A model generated the notes under the pieces. It worked only from the letters and a program-made list of their open reading frames with translations. It had not been told where the DNA came from and did no database searches. Position numbers and translations under genes: made by a program. This document shows, piece after piece, positions 7,674 to 18,321 of a stretch of 51,943 nucleotides of DNA; the first letter of the stretch is position 1, and the number at the start of each line of letters is the position of its first letter. Source of the stretch: Opitutaceae bacterium (GTDB lineage: Bacteria > Verrucomicrobiota > Verrucomicrobiia > Opitutales > Opitutaceae); assembly GCA_003164715.1 (NCBI GenBank), contig PLTZ01000066.1, positions 1 through 51,943 on the forward strand, in the 5' to 3' direction.

Positions 7674-10115
7674 ATGATCTTCGAATCCCTCCTCCAGGAC
7701 TTGCGTGTCGGCCTGCGGATGGTGATCCGCCGTCCGGCCTTCAGCCTCATGGCGGCCGCGTCGCTGGCCCTTGGCATCGGCCTGGTGGCTACGCAGTTCA
7801 GCCTAATCGACGGCATTATGTTGCGTGGGCTGCCGATCTCGGGCGCGGAGCGCCTGATGCACGTCTCGCGCGCCGATCCGCAGCAGGGCGGGGCGTTCGG
7901 ATGGCAGGTGGTGGCTTACCGCGATTACCTCGCGCTTGCTGAGCGCCAGGCGAGCTTCGAGTCGCTGGCCGCGGTGAACCAGATGAACGTCAATCTCAGC
8001 GGCCCCGGCAGGGTGCCGTCCACGCACTTTGGGGCGCTCAGCAGCGCGAACCTGCTCGACGTGCTGGGCGTGCAGCCGATGCTCGGCCGTTGGTTCACCG
8101 CCGCGGAGGACAGGCCGGGCCGGCCGCTCATGATCGTCCTCTCGCACGCGGTCTGGCGGGACGAGTTTGGCTCCGACCCGGGTGTCCTCGGCAGGGCGCT
8201 CAATGCCAACGGGGAACCCGGAACCGTGATCGGCGTCATGCCCCCGCGCTTCGGGTTTCCGACCACCGAGCAGGTCTGGACGAACCTGCGGGCCGCGCCC
8301 GGCGATCCGCGCCTCAGGCTGGCGGACCGCGTGGAGATGGTCGGCAAACTGAAGCCCGGCGTCACCCCCGACCAGGCGCGCGCCGAGTTCAATATGCTGG
8401 CCGCCGGGATGGCGAAGACGTGGCCGGAGACCAACAAGGGCCTCGACCGGATGAACATCGAGAAGTTCGCACTCGCCTATGCTGGCGGCGGCACGCAGTC
8501 CATCCTCTATCTCATGCTCGCGATGACGCTCTTCATCCTCGTGCTCGCCTGCGTGAACGTCGCAAGCATGCTCCTCGGGCGCGCGACCCAGCGGACGCGC
8601 GAACTCGCCGTCAGGGCCGCCGTCGGGGCGGGACGCGCCCGCCTTGTCCGCCAGCTCCTGGCGGAGGCCCTCGTGATCGCGGCCCTGGGCTCGGTGGGCG
8701 GCCTCCTGCTCACCGTGGAGGGCGTAAGGCTCTTGCAGGTCAATCTGGTGGAGAAGATGGAGGTGCCCACATGGTTTGACTTCCGGGTCGACGGGCGCTT
8801 GGTCGCCGTCGCCGTCCTCGCGACGCTCGCCGCGGGATTTCTCGCCGGCATCGTGCCGGCGCTGCAGGCCTCCCGCGTCGACCTCAACACGGCGCTCAAG
8901 GACGACTCGCGCACAGCCGCGGGCATGGGCGGCAGCCGGCTGGGCCGCTGGCTGGTCGGCGCCCAGATCGCCTTCTCGACCATGCTACTTGTGGCCGCGG
9001 GCGTCCTGGCCCTGACCATCTACCGGACCCGCACGGCCAACCTGCGCTACGATCCGGACCGGCTTCTCACCGGCCGGATCGAGGTCCAGGAGGCCACACA
9101 GCCCACCCCCGAGGCCCGGGCGCTCTTCTACCGGAAGCTCGTCGAGCGCCTGCAGTCCGAGCCCGGCGTTGAGTCGGTGGCCGTCACCAGCCGCAATTTC
9201 ATAGGCCCGGGAGTCGCCACCCAGGTGTCGCCCGAGGGCGCGGTCTATGCCCATGACAACGAACGGCCGAACGTCTGGCTGGACGTCGTGTCGGCCGAAT
9301 ACTTTAGGCTTATCTCGGTGAAGCCCGCGGCCGGGCGGGTGTTCGACGCCCGCGAGCAGTCCCGGGAGCGCCTGAGCGCGGTCGTCAACGAGTCGTTCGC
9401 TCGAAAGTTCTGGCCGGGCGCCGACCCGGTGGGACGGCGCTTCCGCAGCAACCAGACGCAGGAGGGGTGGGCCACGGTGATCGGCGTCGTGCCCGACCTC
9501 CAGATGCAGGGCGTGTTCGCCCCGCCGGGCCGCGACGAGGCCGGCTTCTACCTTGCCGAGGACCAGATGGGCTGGGGCTGGCTCGATCTGCTTGTCCGCA
9601 CGAAGTCCGACCCGCTCCAGCTGGTGGCCCCCGTGCGAAAGGCCATCGCCGGGATCGACCCGAACCAGCCCATCCACTCGGTCGGCACGCTCACGAGCCA
9701 GACGGCCCTGGCGGTGCGCGGGTTCAGCATCGTCGGGCTGATGGCGGTGATCTTCGGGGCGATCACGGTGTTCCTCGGGGCTCTCGGTGTCTACGGGGTG
9801 ACCTCGCAGGCGGTGAGCCGGCGCACGCGAGAATTCGGCACGCGCATGGCCCTCGGCGCAACGATAGGGCAGGTGCTGGGGCAGGTGCTCCTGCAGGGCG
9901 GCCGCCAGATCGCTGCGGGGATCGGCGTGGGGCTCGTAGCGGGCTACCTCCTCACCCGGCCGCTCGAGTCCATCTTCGGCTCGCGGATGGCCAACAACCC
10001 AGGAATCTACCTGTTTGTCTCGGCCCTGATTGGCCTTGTTGGGCTCGCGGCGCTGTGGATACCCGCCCGGCGCGCCGCCCGCATCGACCCGATGGCCGCA
10101 TTGAGGTCCGAATAG
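7674..10115 (+). CDS. ADOP-type (MacB/FtsX-like) ABC transporter permease without prefix domain
   Basis: 813 residues starting MIFESLLQDLRVGLRMVIRR. It has the same duplicated MacB layout as the first permease but without the N-terminal prefix domain: helix about 24-45, periplasmic domain to about 275, FtsX helices about 280-400 (LACVNVASMLLGRATQ, ELAVRAAVGAGRAR), a second module from about 420, and final helices about 680-805 ending PARRAARIDPMAALRSE. No ATPase or PadR gene is adjacent on its own side, so regulation is probably separate from the 2.7 kb permease. GC is clearly higher than in the first permease, suggesting the two did not arise here by recent duplication. Substrate unknown. 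Confidence 0.9.
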   Translation: MIFESLLQDLRVGLRMVIRRPAFSLMAAASLALGIGLVATQFSLIDGIMLRGLPISGAERLMHVSRADPQQGGAFGWQVVAYRDYLALAERQASFESLAAVNQMNVNLSGPGRVPSTHFGALSSANLLDVLGVQPMLGRWFTAAEDRPGRPLMIVLSHAVWRDEFGSDPGVLGRALNANGEPGTVIGVMPPRFGFPTTEQVWTNLRAAPGDPRLRLADRVEMVGKLKPGVTPDQARAEFNMLAAGMAKTWPETNKGLDRMNIEKFALAYAGGGTQSILYLMLAMTLFILVLACVNVASMLLGRATQRTRELAVRAAVGAGRARLVRQLLAEALVIAALGSVGGLLLTVEGVRLLQVNLVEKMEVPTWFDFRVDGRLVAVAVLATLAAGFLAGIVPALQASRVDLNTALKDDSRTAAGMGGSRLGRWLVGAQIAFSTMLLVAAGVLALTIYRTRTANLRYDPDRLLTGRIEVQEATQPTPEARALFYRKLVERLQSEPGVESVAVTSRNFIGPGVATQVSPEGAVYAHDNERPNVWLDVVSAEYFRLISVKPAAGRVFDAREQSRERLSAVVNESFARKFWPGADPVGRRFRSNQTQEGWATVIGVVPDLQMQGVFAPPGRDEAGFYLAEDQMGWGWLDLLVRTKSDPLQLVAPVRKAIAGIDPNQPIHSVGTLTSQTALAVRGFSIVGLMAVIFGAITVFLGALGVYGVTSQAVSRRTREFGTRMALGATIGQVLGQVLLQGGRQIAAGIGVGLVAGYLLTRPLESIFGSRMANNPGIYLFVSALIGLVGLAALWIPARRAARIDPMAALRSE

Positions 10116-10377
10116 CTCCTGTCACTTGGGCCCGATGGGCGCGCCGCCCGCGGGCGCGCACTTGGGCAGGTCGCCGCTCGGTATGATCTGGGTCGTGGAA
10201 AGGAAGTTGGCCACGGCCTGCGGGTCGACAGGCGATCGGCTTGAGCGCGTCCCGATCCAGGGAAAGCCATGGCTTCGCTCCGGTACGAGCAAGCCCGCCG
10301 GCCGGATGCCGGGGGGCGTCGGTTCGGCATGCGTCCCCAGGGCTAACGCCTGTAGGGCGCGGGCTCCGAGGGCCTAA
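10116..10377. other. Intergenic region with possible minus-strand gene remnant
   Basis: 262 bp. On the minus strand one frame ending with a TGA at 10122-10124 reads VDPQAVANFLSTTQIIP, then SGDLPKCAPAGGAPIGPK, a plausible protein tail with low-complexity Gly/Pro/Ala, and remains open for about 60 codons upstream. I find no credible start or domain, so it may be a decayed C-terminal fragment or chance. Nothing else recognisable. Confidence 0.25.
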
Positions 10378-10797
10378 TCACTTCGGCGGGCCGCCGGCGT
10401 CCTTCACCCGCCCTGCCTTCCACGCGGTCTTGACCGGGTCGCCGCCGTCGGGGCTGGGACGCTCAACCGTGCCCGTGATGGCGTCGGCATCGAGCTTGCC
10501 CGCATATTTCACCGTGAAGGCGTTGTCATTGAATGTGCGGGTGACGGTGAACGAGATCGAATCGTCCTTGAACGTGGCGTCGCCGATCGCCGTGTCGCCA
10601 TTTCGCCCGGTGACGGAGCCGGTCAAGGTGCCGCCCTTAAGCTGGAGCGTCAACTTGACGGGCCGGCCCGGATTCCCGTCGCGGCCGGGAGCCGTCCAGG
10701 TCCACGTGCCGGTTGGATCGCCGGCAAACGCGGCGACGGCAAATAGGAACGTTGCGCATAGGGTTGCGGCGAGTGCACGGAGGGACTTTGTCTTCAT
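10378..10797 (-). CDS. Small exported beta-rich protein of unknown function
   Basis: 139 residues with a clear Sec signal (KSLRALAATLCATFLFAVAAFAG, cleavage after about residue 25). The mature part is a run of short beta strands: GTWTWT, KLTLQLKGGTLTGSVTG, ISFTVTRTFNDNAFTVKYAGKL, AITGTVE, ending in a basic WKAGRVKDAGGPPK tail. This pattern recurs in short exported proteins of Verrucomicrobia and Planctomycetes and looks like a small beta sandwich or barrel; no catalytic motif is visible. A run of nine C residues abuts the ATG on the coding strand, so there is no normal ribosome-binding site at the expected distance. It follows the nitrilase gene on the same strand after 197 bp. Confidence 0.6.
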   Translation of the reverse strand: MKTKSLRALAATLCATFLFAVAAFAGDPTGTWTWTAPGRDGNPGRPVKLTLQLKGGTLTGSVTGRNGDTAIGDATFKDDSISFTVTRTFNDNAFTVKYAGKLDADAITGTVERPSPDGGDPVKTAWKAGRVKDAGGPPK

Positions 10798-10806
10798 GGG
10801 GGGGGG
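10798..10806. repeat. Homopolymeric G9 (C9 on coding strand) directly before a start codon
   Basis: Nine G residues on the plus strand lie immediately upstream (in coding sense) of the ATG of the small exported protein gene. Such tracts are prone to slippage and occupy the Shine-Dalgarno position. Confidence 0.8.
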
Positions 10807-10879
10807 TATTGGGTGGGTTGCGAGCTTAGAACGAGAGCCTGACGGGGCGCAAAGGGTTTAGTTTCCCTCTTTGACCTGC

Positions 10880-10900
10880 CGGACGCTTCAAGGGCGTCCG
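10880..10900. terminator. Hairpin downstream of the nitrilase gene
   Basis: CGGACGC (10880-10886) pairs perfectly with GCGTCCG (10894-10900) around a 7-nt loop. It lies 95 bp after the minus-strand nitrilase stop. No T-run follows in that direction, so the terminator call is tentative. Confidence 0.35.
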
Positions 10901-10994
10901 CATTGCCTGCAGACCGGCGTCCGTGGCGGGTGTAACCGCATGGCCAGTCGCGGCGAAGCCGGATCTTGCCGCCGGTCCCGCAATCCCCCCGGAT

Positions 10995-11780
10995 TCAGGC
11001 GTCTTTGCAGCGCGCCGCGAGGAAGCCCGTGGCGGCCGCGATGTCGATGTCCGCGACGAGAAGTCCCGGTTTGCCGTAGGGCTGGTAGGCGAGCAGCGAT
11101 CCGTCGGGCCGCGCCACGGCCGACGTCGTCGATGCCCCGGCGCCGGCACAGTTCACGCTCGCGAAATAGCAGGTGTTTTCCGCGGCCCGGCAGAGGATCG
11201 CCTTCTCGTGGAACGAGTTCGCGGGGTCGGCGAAGGCCGCCCTGTAGTTGATGGGTGGGTCCTCGTCGAAATGGGGGTGGAACACGACATGGGCGCCGCG
11301 GCGCGCCGCCCAGCGGACGGTCTCCAGATAGCGCCAGCCCTCATGGCAGATCACGATGCCGAAGGTCAGGGGCCCCGCCTGGAATATGCGCCTTCCCGAG
11401 CCGTGCGAATAGGTCCCCTCCTCGGAGGGATCGAGCTGCACCTTGTCCTGGAATCCGGCGAACGTCCCGTCCCGGTTGATGACGAGCGCCGTGAGCAGCC
11501 GGGAGTTATTGGCCGCGCGCTCGGCCCCGAGGATGACCGCGACGCCCGCCTGAGCCGCCGCGGCCGCGAGGCTCGACCACGCGCGCTCAAGAAACGCCGG
11601 ATCCAGCGGGAGTGCCGGCCTTCTCGCCACCCGGTACCCGGGCACGAAGCATTCCGGGAAGCAGAGGATCCCCGCCCGCTCGCCGGCCGCCTGGGCAATG
11701 GCCTCCCGGGCCAGGGCGACGGATTCCTCGGGAGTGTCCGGGATCCGGAGATTGGCAAGAGCGATGCGAAAAGGGTTCAT
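10995..11780 (-). CDS. Nitrilase-superfamily carbon-nitrogen hydrolase
   Basis: 261 residues from ATG at 11780 (MNPFRIALANLRIP, a normal N-terminal strand of this fold; an upstream extension to 11885 reads as noise). The catalytic triad is visible: Glu43 in CFPECF, Lys113 in FQDKVQL and Cys145 in GIVICHEG, followed by VVFHPH and a C-terminal DGSLLAYQPYGKPGLLVADID segment. Family members hydrolyse amides, carbamoyl groups or nitriles. The residue after Cys (HEG...) and the short length point to an omega-amidase or carbamoylase-like amidase rather than a true nitrilase; the substrate cannot be told. Cytoplasmic. It follows the YXWGXW gene after 114 bp on the same strand. Confidence 0.85.
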   Translation of the reverse strand: MNPFRIALANLRIPDTPEESVALAREAIAQAAGERAGILCFPECFVPGYRVARRPALPLDPAFLERAWSSLAAAAAQAGVAVILGAERAANNSRLLTALVINRDGTFAGFQDKVQLDPSEEGTYSHGSGRRIFQAGPLTFGIVICHEGWRYLETVRWAARRGAHVVFHPHFDEDPPINYRAAFADPANSFHEKAILCRAAENTCYFASVNCAGAGASTTSAVARPDGSLLAYQPYGKPGLLVADIDIAAATGFLAARCKDA

Positions 11781-11894
11781 GTGCCGGTCCTGATTCTCAA
11801 TTCCGTGGTCTCCGAACCTCCCAAAGCGAGACGCGTTTGTCCAAGACATAGGCGCACAGCCCGTGCTGGGCCGCCCCGACGCCAAGCGGCCTTC

Positions 11895-12314
11895 CTAAGG
11901 GATCCGCCAGTAGCCCCCGACGTAGATCGTGGTGCTTCCGCTGTCCTCGAAGTGGGGGGCCATCCACTCGGCACCGGGCCTGGGCGGGTACTCGTAGTGG
12001 CCCTTGAACCAGACCCAGTGGTAGCCGCCGCGGCTTGCCGTCCACCGGTAGTAGCCGGGGACCCAGGCGTACGCCCACCCTGGCGAAACCCCGACAGTCT
12101 CATCCGGGAACGGCGGCAGGACGTCGCTTGACTCGACGTAGACGGCCGGCGCGTGGCGCACCGCCACGGCCGCCTTGCGGGAGAAGGCCCTCGCAAGCGA
12201 ATCCACCTGCACGGAGGTACCCGGTCCCACAGGCAGTCCGAGCATCGCGGCCGCCGCGACGAACATCAGAACCTGCCCGTGGAATGGCCTACCCGTGTGG
12301 GTTGGGTTATTCAT
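11895..12314 (-). CDS. YXWGXW-repeat exported protein
   Basis: 139 residues with a signal-like hydrophobic stretch (VLMFVAAAAMLGLPVG, about 16-31). The C-terminal half is rich in Trp/Tyr/Gly/Pro and carries degenerate copies of the aromatic repeat: WAYAWVPGYYRW, YHWVWFKGHYEYPP and TIYVGGYWR, typical of YXWGXW proteins in Bacteria with complex outer envelopes. Such proteins are usually exported; their role is unknown and may involve the cell surface. The gene is divergent from the TRASH-domain gene at 12466, with a 151-bp shared upstream region. Confidence 0.7.
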   Translation of the reverse strand: MNNPTHTGRPFHGQVLMFVAAAAMLGLPVGPGTSVQVDSLARAFSRKAAVAVRHAPAVYVESSDVLPPFPDETVGVSPGWAYAWVPGYYRWTASRGGYHWVWFKGHYEYPPRPGAEWMAPHFEDSGSTTIYVGGYWRIP

Positions 12315-12465
12315 GGGGTGGGGTAACCTGAGAAGAAGATCGGCACGGGCGCCAGTCCGCTCAACGGAAATCGGAACGATTTACGAAATCCTGACGGGCC
12401 CGAGAAGGAGTGTTGATGGGAGGATCCCAGCGGTGATAGGATATCCCCCGTATCCCCTCACTCAC

Positions 12466-12825
12466 ATGACAACGACCCCACTCCGCCACGTCCTTCCCCT
12501 GATCGCGATCGCCCTCGGCCTCCTCGTGCCCGGCATCGCGAGAGCAAGCGGCGCCCCCGCCGGCCAGCTCGTCCCCGTCGATGACAAGACGGACGCGGCC
12601 TGGCTCGAGGGCGCCCGTGCCGCGTACCCGCTGGACACCTGCGTCGTGTCCGGGGAGAGCCTCGGGCTCCACGGCCACGGGAGGCAGAAGGACATGATCT
12701 ACCGCGAGCCGGGCAAGCCCGACCGCCTGGTGCGCTTCTGCTGCAAGGGCTGCATCGACGATTTCAACAAGGACCCGGAGAAGTTCCTGAAGGCGCTGGA
12801 CGCGGCGGCCGCCAAGAAGGCCTAG
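12466..12825 (+). CDS. Exported protein with YHS/TRASH-like metal-binding domain
   Basis: I choose ATG 12466 because it gives a signal peptide (HVLPLIAIALGLLVPGIARA); an upstream frame without this start is unsupported. The 119-residue product has a C-terminal Cys-rich unit: YPLDTCVVSGESLG, then RLVRFCCKGCIDDFNKDPEKFLKALD. The C..SGE..G....V.FCC.GC...F..DP..FL pattern is that of the treble-clef TRASH/YHS families that bind or sense metals such as copper. It is probably periplasmic. TAGGATATCCCCCGTATC at about 12437-12454 lies just upstream and resembles the stress-block motif noted at 32.7-40.3 kb, possibly by chance. Confidence 0.65.
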   Translation: MTTTPLRHVLPLIAIALGLLVPGIARASGAPAGQLVPVDDKTDAAWLEGARAAYPLDTCVVSGESLGLHGHGRQKDMIYREPGKPDRLVRFCCKGCIDDFNKDPEKFLKALDAAAAKKA

Positions 12826-12827
12826 TC

Positions 12828-12850
12828 AGGGCCGGGGCGTCCCGGGCCCT
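12828..12850. terminator. Bidirectional hairpin between convergent genes
   Basis: AGGGCC-GGG with CCC-GGGCCCT around GCGT, a 9-bp GC stem with one bulge, lies between the stop of the TRASH-domain gene (plus) and the stop of the phosphorylase gene (minus). It is well placed to terminate both; T-runs are absent. Confidence 0.5.
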
Positions 12851-12861
12851 CCGCAGGGGTG

Positions 12862-15363
<2,502 letters not shown>

Positions 15364-15588
15364 GCGTGGAGGGGCGGGGTGCCTTTGGGGGTTCTTAGGG
15401 TGGAGTCAGCCGGGGCTTGCGCGGCGCCGCCCCGGGGGTGATCGCTTTGTAATCCGCCGGGAAGGTCCCGCCAAGGAGAAAGGGCCGCGCCCTGCTGGCC
15501 GCCATCGGACCTGCCTCTGAGAAATGGTTCGATCTTCTCCCAGCACCGTCTACGATCGTACTCCGCGTTCGACCCCAATCTCCCAGGC

Positions 15589-15990
15589 GTGTCCATAGAC
15601 TACAGAATCGACCGGGCCCGGCGCTGTGTCCTGAGCACAGGGAGCGGTGAGCTTTCCTACAAGGATGGCTTGGGGCACATGGACCGACTCTCGGCGGACC
15701 CGGATTTCGACCCCACCTTCTCGCAGCTGATCGACTTCGCCGGCTTCACCAAGGTGACGCTTTCCCACGATGAGATCTACGACCTCGCATCGCGGCATGT
15801 GTTCGCGCCCGATGCCAGGCGGGCCTTTGTCACGACCACGATGGAGCAGTTCGGGCTCGCCCGGATGTTCCAGTCGTACCGGTCCGTGAAGGGCGAGACG
15901 GGGATCCGTGTCTTCATGAGTATGGAGGAAGCCATTGCCTGGCTGGGGCTTAATGAAGATGGTCCCCCTGGAGCGACCCCCGAAGGATAG
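15589..15990 (+). CDS. Small conserved protein of STAS/SpoIIAA-like type, function unknown
   Basis: 133 residues beginning at a GTG (MSIDYRIDRARRCVLSTGSGELSYKD). The pattern is an N-terminal strand pair, helix, strand (DPTFSQLIDFAG), helix around DEIYDLASRHVFAPDARRAF, another strand (FVTTTMEQFGLARMFQSY) and a final helix MEEAIAWLGL. This matches short SpoIIAA/STAS-like proteins common in environmental genomes, usually encoded near signalling genes. Here it precedes a membrane histidine kinase by 78 bp on the same strand, so a role in the same signalling unit is possible. No catalytic residues are recognisable. Confidence 0.55.
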   Translation: MSIDYRIDRARRCVLSTGSGELSYKDGLGHMDRLSADPDFDPTFSQLIDFAGFTKVTLSHDEIYDLASRHVFAPDARRAFVTTTMEQFGLARMFQSYRSVKGETGIRVFMSMEEAIAWLGLNEDGPPGATPEG

Positions 15991-16068
15991 GCCGGGCCCG
16001 CCCCTGGCAGGCTCTTTTCCCCGGCTATTGGCGCCCGATGGGCCGATTAGTCGAGGATCGCCCTCATT

Positions 16069-18210
16069 ATGAAACAGATATCCAGCCTCCTTTCCACATT
16101 ACCGGCGAGGAGCCGCCGTCTCGTCACGGGATTCCAGGCCTGGGTGGCGCTGTGCGCCCTGCTGCTGCTCTGGCTGCTGAGCGCCCCGGAGCACACGAAG
16201 TTCAACCGACGTCTGGGCGTCCTTCTGGTCACGCTGCTCTTCCTCGTGGCGGCGCTGGCCCTCGCGCGTTCGTCGAGGAGGCGCGACCTTCCGCCTGCGT
16301 TCCGGAAGGGACTGCACGGGATCGCGCTCGGCCTGTGCCTGGTGGGCTTCGGCGGCCTGTACGTCCTTGTGGACGCGTACTTGGATCCGGACAGCAAGGC
16401 CGCGTTCAACCTCTCGGACCTGCTGTTCCTCTCAAGCTACCCCGTCATCCTGGCGGGCCTCTTCCGGATGCCGCGGGTCGAGCGCCTCTCCATCAGCGTC
16501 GGGCGCCTGCTGGTCGACAGCGCGGTGTTCATCGTCGGCGTGGGCCTCCCCCTTTGGTTCTTCGCCGTGATGCCCGGTTTGGCGTCGTCGTCCGGCTACG
16601 GGGCGGCGATGGTCGTCGCCTATCCGCTCGTGACCTTCGTTGGGATATCGCTCCTCAACATCGTCCTGCTGACGCGGATGCCGCTGCCCTCCCAGCGCGC
16701 GTTCCGGCTCCTCGTGGCGGCCGTGGGCGTCTGCTGGCTCGCCGACCTCCTGTACCTCCTGGACGGCGTCTACGGGTTCGTGGAGAGCGGACAGGTCAAC
16801 TGGGCCAACGTCCTGAACACGGTGTCGATCAGCTTGTTTCTCCTGGCCGCCGGCCGGATCGGGGCCGACAGGCTGGCGAGGCCCCAGTCCGCGCAGCCCT
16901 CCGCCTCGAGCCCCCTGCCGGTCACCACGATCGTCGTGGTGAGCGTGTGGCTGCTCGTGTTCGCGGTCCGGGGGCATCCGGCGCCCGACGTGATGGAGCG
17001 CATCCTTGTCTGCCTCGGGCTCCTGTTCGTGATCCTGTCGGCGCGCGAGGCCTACGTGTTACGCGACAGCGCGCGGTGGCTCGCTTCCGAGGTCGAGCGC
17101 GAGAGCCGCGAGCGCTTCGAGGTGCTGGTCAGGCACTCCTCCGACGTCATCATGGTCGTCGACGCCGCGCGCACGATCCGTTTCGCAAGCCCGGCGGTTG
17201 CGTCCGCGCTCGGCATCCCCGCGGACGAGGTCGTGGGGCGGCCGCTCCTCGAGCTCGCCCATGCGGACGACCTCGCCAGGGGCGGGCAGTTCCTCGACCG
17301 CGTCCTCGGCGCCCCGGGTACGCCCCAGACCGTCCAATGGCGCCTGCGGCATGCGGACGGGACCTACCGCAACTTCGAGACCGTCGGCAGCAACGCGGTC
17401 AACGAGTCGGCGGTGGAGGGCCTGGTGATCAACTTGCGCGACGTCACGGACCGGGACGCCCTGGAGGAGAGGCTCCGGCAGGCGCAGAAGCTCGAGGCGA
17501 TCGGCCAGCTGGTGGGCGGCATCGCGCACAATTTCAACAACATCCTCACCTCGACGATGATGCGGCTGAGCTTCCTCAAGGAGAAACGGAGCCTGCCGTC
17601 GGAGGTGGTCCAGGAGGTGCTGGCGCTCGACAAGGAGGCACGCCGCTCGGCCGACCTCACGAAGAAGCTCGTGATGTTCGGGCAGCGGCAGTTCCTGCGG
17701 AAGGAGCCGATGGACCTGAGGGAAACGGTCGCAAGGATGCAGCCCGAGATCGCGAAACTCCTGGGCAAGGGCATCCAGCTCTACATGACGGGCGGCTCGG
17801 CCCCGCAGTGGGTCGAGGCGGACCCGGAGCTGATCGAGCAGATGATCCTGGCCGTGTGCGCCAACGCGCGCGACGCGATGCCCGCCGGCGGGTGTCTGAT
17901 CATCGAGGTCACCGACCTGGACGGGGCCTCGCTGGCGCGGGACCCGAACGGCGGCGTGCGGCCCCCGGCGGCCGTCCGCCTCAGCTTCCAGGACACCGGG
18001 TGCGGGATGGACAGCTCCGTCCGGCAGCGCCTGTTCGAGCCGTTCTTTACGACCAAGGGCATCGACGGCGGCGGCCTCGGGCTTGGGCTCGCCGCGGTGC
18101 ACGGCATCGTGAAGCAGCACCGGGGCTGGATGGAGGTGGAGAGCACGCCCGGGCTCGGCAGCACCTTCCGAGCCTTTTTCCCGAAGGCGCCGGCGCCGGC
18201 CGCCGCGTAG
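16069..18210 (+). CDS. Membrane-bound PAS-domain sensor histidine kinase
   Basis: 713 residues. The N-terminal third (about 20-330) holds roughly nine to ten hydrophobic helices with little periplasmic sequence, a multi-spanning input domain. A PAS domain follows (about 345-465: RFEVLVRHSSDVIMVVDAAR...GIPADEVVGRPLLEL), then the phosphorylation box GGIAHNFNNIL (His near 485) and the ATPase domain with N box ANARDAMP, G1 DTGCGM, F box FEPFFTTKG and G2 GGGLGLGLAAVHGI, ending at about 708. HNFNN-type H boxes are typical of PAS hybrid kinases; here no receiver domain is attached and no response regulator gene is adjacent, so its output partner is elsewhere. Signal unknown, possibly membrane-borne. 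Confidence 0.9.
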   Translation: MKQISSLLSTLPARSRRLVTGFQAWVALCALLLLWLLSAPEHTKFNRRLGVLLVTLLFLVAALALARSSRRRDLPPAFRKGLHGIALGLCLVGFGGLYVLVDAYLDPDSKAAFNLSDLLFLSSYPVILAGLFRMPRVERLSISVGRLLVDSAVFIVGVGLPLWFFAVMPGLASSSGYGAAMVVAYPLVTFVGISLLNIVLLTRMPLPSQRAFRLLVAAVGVCWLADLLYLLDGVYGFVESGQVNWANVLNTVSISLFLLAAGRIGADRLARPQSAQPSASSPLPVTTIVVVSVWLLVFAVRGHPAPDVMERILVCLGLLFVILSAREAYVLRDSARWLASEVERESRERFEVLVRHSSDVIMVVDAARTIRFASPAVASALGIPADEVVGRPLLELAHADDLARGGQFLDRVLGAPGTPQTVQWRLRHADGTYRNFETVGSNAVNESAVEGLVINLRDVTDRDALEERLRQAQKLEAIGQLVGGIAHNFNNILTSTMMRLSFLKEKRSLPSEVVQEVLALDKEARRSADLTKKLVMFGQRQFLRKEPMDLRETVARMQPEIAKLLGKGIQLYMTGGSAPQWVEADPELIEQMILAVCANARDAMPAGGCLIIEVTDLDGASLARDPNGGVRPPAAVRLSFQDTGCGMDSSVRQRLFEPFFTTKGIDGGGLGLGLAAVHGIVKQHRGWMEVESTPGLGSTFRAFFPKAPAPAAA

Positions 18211-18321
18211 GCGCGTCCAGCACCGGCGCATGACCACCGGGTCCCGGTCTTGGAAGGAATGCCGGCAGCCCGAAGAATCGGGTGGCCCATGGCGGTCCCA
18301 TGCGGTATCTTTCCGACGTCC

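Noticed and set aside
10126-10377. 83-codon plus-strand frame downstream of the second ADOP permease
   Set aside because: Low-complexity, no start context or motif; the opposite strand tail is a slightly better but still weak candidate.
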